A DNA stretch of 59,777 nucleotides from Clostridiales bacterium 1_7_47FAA (lineage in GTDB: Bacteria; Bacillota; Clostridia; Lachnospirales; Lachnospiraceae). Position 1 is the stretch's first letter, and each line of letters begins with the position of its first letter. Location: assembly GCA_000155435.1 (NCBI GenBank), contig DS990260.1:2197192-2256968 (forward strand). Direction: 5' to 3'. Below are positions 30,165 to 38,655 of this stretch, piece by piece. A program made the translations under genes and the position numbers. The notes under the pieces were generated by a model that was given only the letters and a program-made list of their open reading frames with translations, had not been told where the DNA came from and made no database searches.

Positions 30165-32984
30165 ATGAAAGAAACACGAAAGAAGGCCCTTATCCAGGTA
30201 CTCCTTTGCATACGCAATACAGCCGTCGGCCTTTTGGGCATCATGGGATGGCTTCTCCACACCCTGCTGGCAGTCCTTACCGTGGGACTTATAAGCTCCG
30301 CCCTGGTGTGTATCCTTATCTATGCAAAGGTCAAACCGCAGCTGGATGAGTGCCGTGAGCTTGCATATGACAAGCTGGCCCAGATGGAGCGGACGGATTT
30401 CTCCATGCTCTCTGATACGGTCATTTACGACAAGGATGGCAGGCAGGTGGGCCTCATCAATGCCGGACACTACCAGTATGTGGATATTTCCCACATCAGC
30501 ATGAATATCCAGAATGCATATATTGCCCAGGAGGACAGGCGCTTTAAAAGCCACACAGGCGTGGACTGGATTGCCACCTTCCGCGCGGGACTGGCCCTTC
30601 TTAAGCACAACGGGCAGGTGACCCAGGGCGGAAGCACCATCACCCAGCAGGTAATCAAGAACACCTACCTGACCCAGGAACAGACCTTTACCCGCAAGAT
30701 TGTGGAAATCCTCCTGGCCCCTGAGATTGAAAAGAAATACTCCAAAGCAGATATCATGGAGTTCTACTGCAACACCAATTTCTATGGCCACCAGTGTTAC
30801 GGCGTGGAAGCTGCCAGCCGGTATTATTTCGGCAAGCATGCGGCTGATTTGCGTGTGGACGAAGCCGCTGTCCTGGTTGGAATCAGCAACAGTCCCTCTG
30901 CCTACGACCCGGTAGCCCATCCCAAGGCATCCCTTGAAAAACGCAACGACGTCTTAAAAAGCATGCATGAAACAGGCGTACTGTCCGCTGAAGACTACAG
31001 CGCAGCCATAGAACGCCCCCTTACGATTGTAAAACAGGAATCCGAGGGAACGGACGAGAACTACCAGAGCAGCTACGCCATCCACTGCGCCGCCCTTGAG
31101 CTTATGAAGCTGGACAGCTTTGACTTTCAATACACCTTTGAGGACAAGGACAGCTACACCGCATACATGGACCGTTACAAGACCGTGTACACGGAGAAAT
31201 CCGACCTGATACGCGCAGGCGGTTTTAAGATTTACACCTCCCTTGACAGCGGTCTTCAGGAAATGCTCCAGGCTGATATTGACCAGGGCCTTGCCTCCTA
31301 CACGGAGCTTCAGGAGAACGGCAAATATGCGCTTCAGGGAGCCGGCGTCATCGTGGACAACCAGTCCAATTACGTGGTTGCCATCGTGGGCGGCCGGGGC
31401 AGCGAAGACCAGTTCAACCGGGCCTACCTAAGCGCCAGACAGCCGGGAAGCACCATCAAACCCCTGATTGACTACGGCCCTGCCTTTGACACCGGGGAGT
31501 ACTATCCCACCCGTATTGTGGATGACCACAAATGGGAGGACGGTCCCTCCAACAGCGGGGAGCATTACTACGGCAGCGTGACTGTCCGGGAGGCCTTAAA
31601 CCGGAGCCTGAACACGGTGGCATGGCAGATCCTTGAGGACATCGGGGTCAACTACGGCCTGAATTACCTTGGGGAAATGGAGTTCCAGAAGCTGACTTAT
31701 GTGGACAACGGGGTGCCGTCCCTGAGCATCGGCGGCTTTACCAACGGGGTCCGCGTGGTGGACATGGCCAAGGGCTACAGCACCCTGGCCAACAACGGCA
31801 TATACAATGACCGCACCTGCATCACGAAAATACTCCACGAGCATGACGGCGAGATCACCAGGGACATGAAAGCCTCCACCAAGCAGATATACCGGGACGA
31901 CTCAGCATTCATGCTGACCGATATCCTGAAAGGCACCCTTACAGCCCCCTACGGCACCGGACGCGGCCTGGACCTGGACGGCGGCATGCCTGCCGCAGGC
32001 AAGACAGGGACCACCAACAGCAGCAAGGATACATGGTTCTGCGGCTATACCCGCTACTATACCACTGCTGTCTGGGTCGGCTATGACATACCAAGGAACA
32101 TGCCGGGCATCTACGGCGCCACCTATGCAGGAAAAATATGGAAGAACATAATGAACCAGATCCACACCGGGCTGGAGCCATGGGACTGGGAGCAGCCCGA
32201 GTCCGTGGAACGCCGGGTGGACCCCAAAAACGGCATTGAGGATTACTTCAGTACCACGGCAGAGATGCGGGCACAGCAGAGCCTGCACGACAAGGAACAG
32301 AAAAAGCTCACTGACTCCCTTAACGCAGATGTGGAAGACTTCACCTCACGGGAAATCAACACCGTAGAAGATACATACGCAGTCAAAAGCCAGTATCAAA
32401 GCATCACCTCAAGGCTTCCCCTGCTGGATGACGGGGATTTACGGGCGCGGCTGCTGGAGCAGGTGGAAAACAGGTATGACTACTTTGAAGGAATCATCAG
32501 CCAGATGTCAGACACCATTGCCCTGTATGAAAAGCAGAAGGCCGCCTATGCGGCCAAGGCCCAGGAAAAGGCCATGAAGGATGCGGAGGAACAGCGCAGA
32601 CAGGCCGAGAAGGACACCAGGAAAAATGAATTCCTCCAGGCGCTTCAGGCCGTAGAGGAACTGGAATACCAGCAGCCCAATGCCCAGACACTGGTCCAGG
32701 ATGCCATTACAAAGCTGCCGCTGGTGGCAGGGGACCCGGAACAGCAGGCCCTTGCAGACCGCCTCCAGAGTGCCATCAGCCGGATTACCACCCTGCCCAC
32801 GGAGGAGGAATGGGTTGCAGCCCAGGCCGCTAAGCAGGCCGCAGAGGAACAGGCCCAAAGGGAAGCGCTGCAGCAGGCCCAGATGCAGCAGAACCAGCTT
32901 AAATCCACCCTGGACAGGGAAAAGTTCAAGTGGAACAATATGGAATACTACGGACCGGGAGGGAGGCCGGAAAATGATAAATAA
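30165..32984 (+). CDS. Class A penicillin-binding protein (glycosyltransferase/transpeptidase)
   Basis: A 939-residue bifunctional peptidoglycan synthase. One membrane segment (about residues 23-55) anchors it. The GT51 domain has the catalytic Glu123 in AQEDRRFKSH, then GGSTITQQVIKN and RKIVEILLAPEIEKKYSK. The transpeptidase shows SxxK at Ser429 (GSTIK), SxN at Ser481 (SLN) and KTG at Lys613 (GKTGTTN). The last 230 residues form a long glutamate/lysine/alanine/glutamine-rich coiled coil (KAQEKAMKDAEEQRRQAEKD), unusual for the family. AGGAATT precedes the ATG. It overlaps by 11 bp a small membrane-protein gene, suggesting a partner. Confidence 0.93.
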   Translation: MKETRKKALIQVLLCIRNTAVGLLGIMGWLLHTLLAVLTVGLISSALVCILIYAKVKPQLDECRELAYDKLAQMERTDFSMLSDTVIYDKDGRQVGLINAGHYQYVDISHISMNIQNAYIAQEDRRFKSHTGVDWIATFRAGLALLKHNGQVTQGGSTITQQVIKNTYLTQEQTFTRKIVEILLAPEIEKKYSKADIMEFYCNTNFYGHQCYGVEAASRYYFGKHAADLRVDEAAVLVGISNSPSAYDPVAHPKASLEKRNDVLKSMHETGVLSAEDYSAAIERPLTIVKQESEGTDENYQSSYAIHCAALELMKLDSFDFQYTFEDKDSYTAYMDRYKTVYTEKSDLIRAGGFKIYTSLDSGLQEMLQADIDQGLASYTELQENGKYALQGAGVIVDNQSNYVVAIVGGRGSEDQFNRAYLSARQPGSTIKPLIDYGPAFDTGEYYPTRIVDDHKWEDGPSNSGEHYYGSVTVREALNRSLNTVAWQILEDIGVNYGLNYLGEMEFQKLTYVDNGVPSLSIGGFTNGVRVVDMAKGYSTLANNGIYNDRTCITKILHEHDGEITRDMKASTKQIYRDDSAFMLTDILKGTLTAPYGTGRGLDLDGGMPAAGKTGTTNSSKDTWFCGYTRYYTTAVWVGYDIPRNMPGIYGATYAGKIWKNIMNQIHTGLEPWDWEQPESVERRVDPKNGIEDYFSTTAEMRAQQSLHDKEQKKLTDSLNADVEDFTSREINTVEDTYAVKSQYQSITSRLPLLDDGDLRARLLEQVENRYDYFEGIISQMSDTIALYEKQKAAYAAKAQEKAMKDAEEQRRQAEKDTRKNEFLQALQAVEELEYQQPNAQTLVQDAITKLPLVAGDPEQQALADRLQSAISRITTLPTEEEWVAAQAAKQAAEEQAQREALQQAQMQQNQLKSTLDREKFKWNNMEYYGPGGRPENDK

Positions 32985-33345
32985 AAAGCTGAACAGAAGA
33001 AAAACATCCCCCGGCCCAAGGCGGCTAAAGGACAGGGATAGCGATATGACAGCCGGCAGGAATGGCGGGTTACATGACGGTTTGGATAAAGGATTGGATC
33101 AAGGTTCCATGCCGCCCCGCGCCTGGTTCTTCACCTTCATGTGTATGAACATCCCTGTTGCAGGCTGGATATACCTGCTACGGCTGGCCTTTGGAAAAAA
33201 GGACAACCAGCTCCGGGATTTTGCCAAGGCTTATCTGCTGTACAAACTGGTATTCCTGGTCATCAGCCTTGTGATACTGGGAATCTTAATCTATATCGGT
33301 CTGGATGCCGCTGATAAAATACTGGCTTATATGGAAATGCTGTAA
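32974..33345 (+). CDS. Small membrane protein following the penicillin-binding protein
   Basis: A 123-residue protein. The first 50 residues are charged and flexible (many Lys, Arg, Gly). Two hydrophobic segments follow, around WFFTFMCMNIPVAGWIYLL and LVFLVISLVILGILIYIGL, with a short RLAFGKKDNQLRDFAKAY linker. The ATG at 32974 overlaps the PBP stop by 11 bp, with GGAGGGAGG upstream, so translation is coupled. I recognise no family. Translational coupling suggests it works with the PBP, perhaps as a membrane assistant, but this is inference. Confidence 0.75.
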   Translation: MINKKLNRRKTSPGPRRLKDRDSDMTAGRNGGLHDGLDKGLDQGSMPPRAWFFTFMCMNIPVAGWIYLLRLAFGKKDNQLRDFAKAYLLYKLVFLVISLVILGILIYIGLDAADKILAYMEML

Positions 33346-33383
33346 AGGCCGTTAAACAGACCGAAGGATAAAGCGCATTTAAA

Positions 33384-33437
33384 TACCCCCTGTCATATCC
33401 CAGCCGGGCCAGCGGCCCTAGGGATAAACAGGGGGTA
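33384..33437. terminator. Nested hairpin downstream of the PBP operon
   Basis: The perfect 10-bp outer arms TACCCCCTGT / ACAGGGGGTA enclose further arms TATCCC / GGGATA and GGGCC / GGCCC. The rightward flank is AAAATTTATT, a weak U-tract. It sits between convergent genes. Confidence 0.65.
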
Positions 33438-33537
33438 AAATTTATTCCTATGTCCAAAACAGCTTAATCCCCAACCCCTTTCCCTAGTTACATCAAACGT
33501 CCTCCACTATCCCAGATAGTCAACCAGTGTCCACCAC

Positions 33538-34458
33538 CTAACACACCACCAACACCACACCTGCCCCAGTAATCTCATATACCCGGTTCTGCCCGGCATC
33601 CCAAAATGTAAGTGTCAGCCTCCCCCCATGTTCCTTCACCTTCCTGCACGCATCCTTATTCCTTCCGAAAAAATATTGAAGCAGTTTTTTTCTTGATTCC
33701 AGGGGAATCTCATCCGGCGGTACCAGCGAACTGCCCAGCCATCCTTCCTGTCCCTCCATGCAGGCAACGCACAATCCGCCTGACAATATACGGTCAATAT
33801 CGCTTTTCAGTTCTTCTTCCTCCCCATAAGCATAATGGGCATGGAACCGCCCAAACACCATGGTAATCTCATCCTCAAACCAGACATGGATATCCCCGCC
33901 GCCAGACGGATTGTTAAGGACTGCCTCAATCTCATCCGGCTGTTCCCTGATTTCCGGCAGATAATCCTTATAACACGTCATAAATAAAGCAGCCTGCTGT
34001 TTTATGTCTACACGGTTAATCTGGTCAATCAGGACAGCCTCTTCCTTAAATCCATCCAATGTCCTGCGTTCTGCATCCACATAATGATACCCGTCCCGGA
34101 CAGCCCAGAACCGCACCACTGCGTTTTGGTCTTCCCTGTTCACGGACACCATCAAATCGAACTCTGTATCCGGAAATTTCTCCTGCAGCTGCATTTTTAT
34201 GGAACGGTATATGGCAAATGCCTGACCCGGCGCATCCTCCCCGCTGACATACAGTTCATTGCCATCCCATTCCAGGTCTGTCAGTTCCCGCCCATACCTG
34301 ATTACATGTCCAGTATCAAGGCCGCAGAAATTACCTGCTCCCCAGAACGGGTTCCCATCCACTGTTTTTGCTGTCCACACCTGGTATTGATGATCCGGTC
34401 CCACATCCTCCGGATGCCGGGAGGCCAGAAGGCGCTCCATTTGAAAATTACATATCAT
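33538..34458 (-). CDS. Unrecognised cytoplasmic protein
   Basis: A 306-residue protein without signal peptide or membrane segment. It has no motif I can assign. Parts read like a mixed alpha/beta fold: FWAVRDGYHYVDAERRTLDG in the middle, GDIHVWFEDEITMVFGRFHA, and a C-terminal sandwich LTLTFWDAGQNRVYEITG. The start is supported by AAGGAAGGAATAG before the ATG. It reads away from the PBP operon and lies 33 bp downstream of the RloB-like gene, so read-through from the defence pair is possible. Base composition matches the chromosome, not the AT-rich pair. Confidence 0.6.
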   Translation of the reverse strand: MICNFQMERLLASRHPEDVGPDHQYQVWTAKTVDGNPFWGAGNFCGLDTGHVIRYGRELTDLEWDGNELYVSGEDAPGQAFAIYRSIKMQLQEKFPDTEFDLMVSVNREDQNAVVRFWAVRDGYHYVDAERRTLDGFKEEAVLIDQINRVDIKQQAALFMTCYKDYLPEIREQPDEIEAVLNNPSGGGDIHVWFEDEITMVFGRFHAHYAYGEEEELKSDIDRILSGGLCVACMEGQEGWLGSSLVPPDEIPLESRKKLLQYFFGRNKDACRKVKEHGGRLTLTFWDAGQNRVYEITGAGVVLVVC

Positions 34459-34491
34459 CTATTCCTTCCTTATCCCATCTGTTTCAATCTA

Positions 34492-35136
34492 TTACCAATC
34501 AATGATTTCAAAAAATTCGTTTATATTGGATCCTCTTTTATTTTCATTGCCCCATGCTATATCCGTATCTAAGATTGTTATTTCAAAATTCCTTTTGTTA
34601 ATCTGATACTGATTGGTTACAATTTTCTCCCTTAATCTTGATAACATCAAACCAAAAGAATTATTTTTGGTATTCAGATAATGATACACATCTCTTTTAC
34701 CCTTGAATTTTTCTATATTGGCAAATCCCAATGTCTGCTCTATATATTTTTTTACATCCTGTCCCTGATAATCAGCAATATGTAAACATGCAATATATTC
34801 AAAATCAGGATTGTCCAGTATAAGAAAAAGCGGTGTTCTTTTACTGTTGTTCTGCAATCTGCAATATTCTATTTTCTCCTTTAACTTAGGCAATTCTCCC
34901 GGATGTTTTTTCGCCCTGTCAAAATCAATCATGATAAACTTAGCCAGGCAGTTATTACTTGCCTCCTTTTTAATTGCTTCAAGAAAATTCGTATACCCTC
35001 CCCCTTGCATATTTATAGGCTTTAAGGCTAATACTACCCCCTGGTTCAGACGCATTGCATCAACATAATTGTATTCTGTATCGCCCTCACAAAACACAAT
35101 GAATCTTTTACGCAAATCTCTCTTTGGTCTACTCAA
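34492..35136 (-). CDS. RloB-like Toprim protein (AbiLii-type)
   Basis: A 214-residue protein of the RloB family, a Toprim-like putative nuclease. The N-terminal KRFIVFCEGDTEYNYVDAM carries the Toprim acidic EG and the FIMIDFDRAKKHPGE segment the second acidic pair (DFD). IILD-type ends follow (FLILDNPDFEYIACL). The start is a TTG at 35136 with GGAGGG seven bases upstream. It overlaps the ATPase stop by 8 bp, so the two are translationally coupled. In AbiL-type systems this is the presumed effector. AT-rich composition marks it as acquired. Confidence 0.83.
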   Translation of the reverse strand: MSRPKRDLRKRFIVFCEGDTEYNYVDAMRLNQGVVLALKPINMQGGGYTNFLEAIKKEASNNCLAKFIMIDFDRAKKHPGELPKLKEKIEYCRLQNNSKRTPLFLILDNPDFEYIACLHIADYQGQDVKKYIEQTLGFANIEKFKGKRDVYHYLNTKNNSFGLMLSRLREKIVTNQYQINKRNFEITILDTDIAWGNENKRGSNINEFFEIIDW

Positions 35137-36364
35137 AAGCTGTCCCTCCCAGGATTCCTTTCATATAAAACTCATAGATTTTCGTCGTTTCATATCTTAT
35201 TTCAGGAAAATCAGCCAATGAATATAGTTCCGAATTCAAATCTTCCTTATTCTTTGTCACGAAATAAATCTGTTCCTTCATATAATTTTTTAAATCTAAA
35301 TGTAATACATTATGGGTGGAAAAAATAAACTGTCCTTTATGTTTTTTTCCATTGATAAATGCAACCATACGTTCCGCTAAAACAGGATTGATTACCCGGT
35401 CCATTTCATCTGCAAAAATTATTTTGTCCTCATAAACCACTCTGAACAGCTGGACCGCCCATGCAAAAAATTCCCCAACACCGCCTGAATCCATATTAAG
35501 TTCCCTGGCGAAATCCTCTCCGCTTTTCATTTTCCTGATAATTTTACTTTTTCTAAATGGTTTTTCATCGTCAATCTCAACACCGCAGATACTGTAATCT
35601 ACCATACGCAGGATTTCTAAAAAGCGTGAATCCTTTATTATTCTTAAATCATCTTCTTCATTCTGTATATTTTTATATAGATAGTAATTATAATTTTTAC
35701 TTTCTACAATCAACTTATTATTAACCCAGTCAACAAACTCCAAGGCATGAACATCTCCTAAAATGGCTAATTTGGAAACAAAAAGCCCTATATCCCCTTT
35801 TGCGAAAGACGCCTGTTCAATAATTCTTTTTACTTCCTTATCACAATTTTCCGTATCCAATCCAAAAGAAACCGCAATGGAACCCTTGCCCTCTTCCCGT
35901 TTCATTTCATTCCTTTTTGCCGACACAATAAGTTTTTCCTGTCCACTTTTTGTACACCTGTAAGTCAGCTTTTCCTGAACAATGCTAAATTCGTCTATCT
36001 GTAAATCGTAATGGTATATGGCTCCACTCCCGCCAATCATATGAATATTAAATTCCTGTTTTGTATCACACTGTGCAGGACATGCGGAAGGAAGATTGTT
36101 GATATTAATCAGTGCCCTGTAAGAATGTTTGGACTTATTATTTTCAAACAGACTTTTTAAAAAGGAAATGCTGTTAATAAAATTCGTTTTTCCTCCGGCA
36201 TTCTCTCCGATAACAACGGCCGTTTTCAACACATCATATCCTGCTTCTGTTTCAATGTAATTATCCGGATATCTATTTTTCACTTTATTTCCTGGTGCCA
36301 GTAAATCAAATTCCGCTTCGTTGCAAAACGAACAGAAGTTTTTGAACTTATATGATATCAGCAT
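35129..36364 (-). CDS. AAA/ABC-type ATPase, RloA-like (AbiLi-type)
   Basis: A 411-residue SMC/OLD-like ATPase. Residues 1-10 (MLISYKFKNF) are the usual start of this class. Walker A is GENAGGKTN at residues 53-61. Near the C terminus a Walker B (IIFADEMDRVI) is followed by the H-loop STHNVLHLD. The middle is helical. This pairs with the RloB-like gene in an abortive-infection module of the AbiL/RloAB type, where the ATPase is thought to sense infection. GAGGATTCG precedes the ATG. It has its own promoter with a palindrome upstream. The gene is clearly AT-richer than its neighbours. Confidence 0.87.
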   Translation of the reverse strand: MLISYKFKNFCSFCNEAEFDLLAPGNKVKNRYPDNYIETEAGYDVLKTAVVIGENAGGKTNFINSISFLKSLFENNKSKHSYRALININNLPSACPAQCDTKQEFNIHMIGGSGAIYHYDLQIDEFSIVQEKLTYRCTKSGQEKLIVSAKRNEMKREEGKGSIAVSFGLDTENCDKEVKRIIEQASFAKGDIGLFVSKLAILGDVHALEFVDWVNNKLIVESKNYNYYLYKNIQNEEDDLRIIKDSRFLEILRMVDYSICGVEIDDEKPFRKSKIIRKMKSGEDFARELNMDSGGVGEFFAWAVQLFRVVYEDKIIFADEMDRVINPVLAERMVAFINGKKHKGQFIFSTHNVLHLDLKNYMKEQIYFVTKNKEDLNSELYSLADFPEIRYETTKIYEFYMKGILGGTAFE

Positions 36365-36396
36365 AATTCGAATCCTCTAATCTGTTTTTTGTTTTT

Positions 36397-36424
36397 ATTA
36401 TACTATTTTACCGTAAAAATACAA
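36397..36424 (-). promoter_or_regulatory. Promoter of the AbiL-like pair
   Basis: On the minus strand TTGTAT (36424-36419) and a perfect TATAAT (36402-36397) are 16 bp apart, 33 bp upstream of the ATPase start. Confidence 0.62.
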
Positions 36425-36439
36425 TATTATACGTTTATA

Positions 36440-36457
36440 AAAACAAATATTTGTTTT
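36440..36457. promoter_or_regulatory. Perfect 18-bp palindrome upstream of the defence promoter
   Basis: AAAACAAATATTTGTTTT is a perfect inverted repeat about 16 bp upstream of the -35. It may be a regulator site or the 3' end structure of the preceding gene's region; no regulator gene is adjacent. Confidence 0.5.
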
Positions 36458-36472
36458 ATAATCATCTTCCTC

Positions 36473-37429
36473 CTACACTACCTCCACACAGGACAGCCGC
36501 TCCCCTCCATCCGTAAACGCCGCCCGCGCGCTTCGGAAACAATACATATCCATCGGCACAGCCTCCCCATTACAGACAAACGCCGCATCCTCTGGCCTGC
36601 CTAACCTGTTTCCCAGGATACGGAGCATTTTCATTTTGCCGTGTTTTCCGTACCCACTGTCCATAATAATACCAATATGGCTTTTCATGATCAGGAAGGA
36701 ACTGCTGCCCTCGACCCCCGGATGGAACACCCACTCTGAAGCAAAGTCTGTCTTTACCAAATCAAAATCATTATAGTAGTAATACCACAGATTATCCTGT
36801 TCATCCACATTCATGGCATAGCAGTCCGCGATAAAATGCTTTGTATTCTCCCATATCTTCTGTCCGTCCCGGTTCCAGACCACAAGCCCCTTGTCCCCCA
36901 AAGGCTTATTCCATCCGAAGTTTCCAAAGACCCCCTCGTCAAAATAGCTTGTGATGATCCTGCCGTCACCCAGCACCATGCATTCCTGGATTCCATCCCC
37001 AAAGCATGTGCTGGACAGGATCTTACCATGGCGGGTCAGGAACACCGCATTCTGGTCCGGAATCCCATTCTTATACATCATGGACCTGGCGCCCAGCAAA
37101 AGGATGTCATCCCCAATGGGCTGTATGAAATGGAAATTCATTTTCCGCACCCCGAATTCCAGGACCTCCTCCCCCAGGAGGCTTCCGTCCTGCCAGTCAA
37201 TAAAGAGACATAGGGCGCGGTACTCCGTGTTGGCCTGGGTATCCACGAACATACCCTGGATACGTTCCGGTACCCGGGCCGAAAACAGCAGGTACACGGC
37301 ATCGTCATACCCGATTTCCATGTTCACCATGGTGTATTGCTCCAGTCCGTATTTCCTGATGATACTTCCGAGATTGATACATTCCTTAACCGGTATCTCT
37401 TTCAATTCCATCCCTCCTGCCTGATTCAT
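36473..37429 (-). CDS. Unrecognised protein, beta-propeller-like
   Basis: A 318-residue protein with no signal peptide. It has recurrent strand-rich segments of the style LLLGARSMMYKNGIPDQNAV, GLVVWNRDGQKIWEN and MNVDEQDNLWYYYYND, which suggests blades of a small propeller, but I find no family signature. The N terminus may begin at Met7, since AGGAGGG lies right before that codon; I keep the first ATG. It stands upstream of the AT-rich defence pair in the same direction. Composition is native. Function unknown. Confidence 0.55.
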   Translation of the reverse strand: MNQAGGMELKEIPVKECINLGSIIRKYGLEQYTMVNMEIGYDDAVYLLFSARVPERIQGMFVDTQANTEYRALCLFIDWQDGSLLGEEVLEFGVRKMNFHFIQPIGDDILLLGARSMMYKNGIPDQNAVFLTRHGKILSSTCFGDGIQECMVLGDGRIITSYFDEGVFGNFGWNKPLGDKGLVVWNRDGQKIWENTKHFIADCYAMNVDEQDNLWYYYYNDFDLVKTDFASEWVFHPGVEGSSSFLIMKSHIGIIMDSGYGKHGKMKMLRILGNRLGRPEDAAFVCNGEAVPMDMYCFRSARAAFTDGGERLSCVEVV

Positions 37430-37504
37430 TTTCCCATATCACATCATTTAATCCCATTATACAGTCAAACCAGGGCCAGGGCCAGACAAACCGGCGGGAA
37501 AATA

Positions 37505-37538
37505 AAATCAGGGCGTACCAGCTCTGGTAACCGCCCTG
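37505..37538 (-). terminator. Terminator of the TTT transporter/oxidoreductase operon
   Basis: The arms CAGGGCG+TACCAG / CTGGTA+CGCCCTG pair tightly and are followed on the minus strand by ATTTTATTTT. It ends the operon that starts at the TctC gene. Confidence 0.85.
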
Positions 37539-37561
37539 TATCCATTACTCTGTTTATGTTA

Positions 37562-38653
37562 TTATGCAATGACCTCCGCGCATTCCTGGGCCTCAATGGC
37601 AACCTTCATGGTATCAAATATATGCTCCTGGGTGATGGCATGTTCGGTCAGGTTAAGACAGTCCCTTATCAGCTGCCCGAAAAATACGAATCCCACCTTC
37701 CCGGTGACCTGTTCCCGGTGCTCCTCCTTCCGGTCCACCCAGATGACATGGTCGCCTTCAGGGGAAGTTCCAGGGTCAATGTATTTGCGGATTTCAATGG
37801 TTCCCTCCGTGCCCATGATGAATACGCGCCCGTCCCCCCAGGCGCCAAGTCCATCCGGTGTGAACCAGTCCACCCTGAACCAGCAGGTGGCCCCGTTATC
37901 AGCCAGAAGGGTGGCTTCCCCAAAATCATAAAAATCCTTTTTATCCCGGTTTCCATAATTGGCAACCGCACTGTGAAGGACCCTGGCGGTTTTCGCACCG
38001 CAATAGGTCAGGAACTGCTCTATCTGATGGCTTCCCAGATCCGTGATGATCCCGCCATTTTCCTGCTTCTCAAAAAACCAGTCCGGCCGGACCAGCCGGT
38101 TCAGACGGTGGGGGGCCAGGATGGTTACCTGAAGCACCCGGCCTATCTTTCCCTGCCTGATCAGCTGCTCCGCAAAGACCGCGCCCTCCACATGGATGCG
38201 CTCCCCATAATACACCACATATTTCCTTCCCGTGTCCCTGCATGCCTGGCTGGCCTGGTCTATCTCTTCCATGGTCAGCATTCCGGGTTTATCCACAAAA
38301 TAATCCTTATTGTGCCCCATGACCCGGATTCCCAGGCCGCACCGCTTTGAGGGGCGGATGGCACTGGCAATCATCTGGATGTTTCCATCCTCCAGTATCT
38401 CATCCTCACCCGCTGCCACAACGGCCTGGGGATACCGTTTTACGAACTCCAGACATTTATCCGGGTCCGGGTCCCACACACAGGCCAGTTCGGCCCCTGC
38501 TTCCAGCAAACCGTTACAGATTGCATATATATGTCCATGATCCAATCCAATCACACCAAACCGGAACTCCCCCGGTGCGCACACCTTCTCAACAATTCCC
38601 TGTGATACGGGCGCATAATTCATTCCGTCTGATTTCTGCATCCTGCTTTCCAT
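37562..38653 (-). CDS. Gfo/Idh/MocA family oxidoreductase, third copy of the operon
   Basis: A 363-residue NAD(P)-dependent sugar oxidoreductase of the Gfo/Idh/MocA family. The Rossmann region is GVIGLDHGHIYAICNGLL, atypically with LDHGHI in place of the GxGxxG turn. The EKP-type catalytic lysine motif is replaced by VDKPGMLTMEEID, keeping Lys-Pro. A GGIITDLGSHQIEQFLTYCG segment holds the His of the active site. The ATG is 2 bp downstream of the previous stop. It probably oxidises or epimerises a sugar hydroxyl through a 3-keto intermediate, as known for the family. It is the last gene of a LacI-controlled operon. Confidence 0.85.
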   Translation of the reverse strand: MESRMQKSDGMNYAPVSQGIVEKVCAPGEFRFGVIGLDHGHIYAICNGLLEAGAELACVWDPDPDKCLEFVKRYPQAVVAAGEDEILEDGNIQMIASAIRPSKRCGLGIRVMGHNKDYFVDKPGMLTMEEIDQASQACRDTGRKYVVYYGERIHVEGAVFAEQLIRQGKIGRVLQVTILAPHRLNRLVRPDWFFEKQENGGIITDLGSHQIEQFLTYCGAKTARVLHSAVANYGNRDKKDFYDFGEATLLADNGATCWFRVDWFTPDGLGAWGDGRVFIMGTEGTIEIRKYIDPGTSPEGDHVIWVDRKEEHREQVTGKVGFVFFGQLIRDCLNLTEHAITQEHIFDTMKVAIEAQECAEVIA

Positions 38654-38655
38654 GA

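Noticed and set aside
34492-36364. PARIS (AriA/AriB) defence system
   Set aside because: The effector is an RloB-type Toprim protein rather than a DUF4435 protein, which fits the AbiL/RloAB type better.
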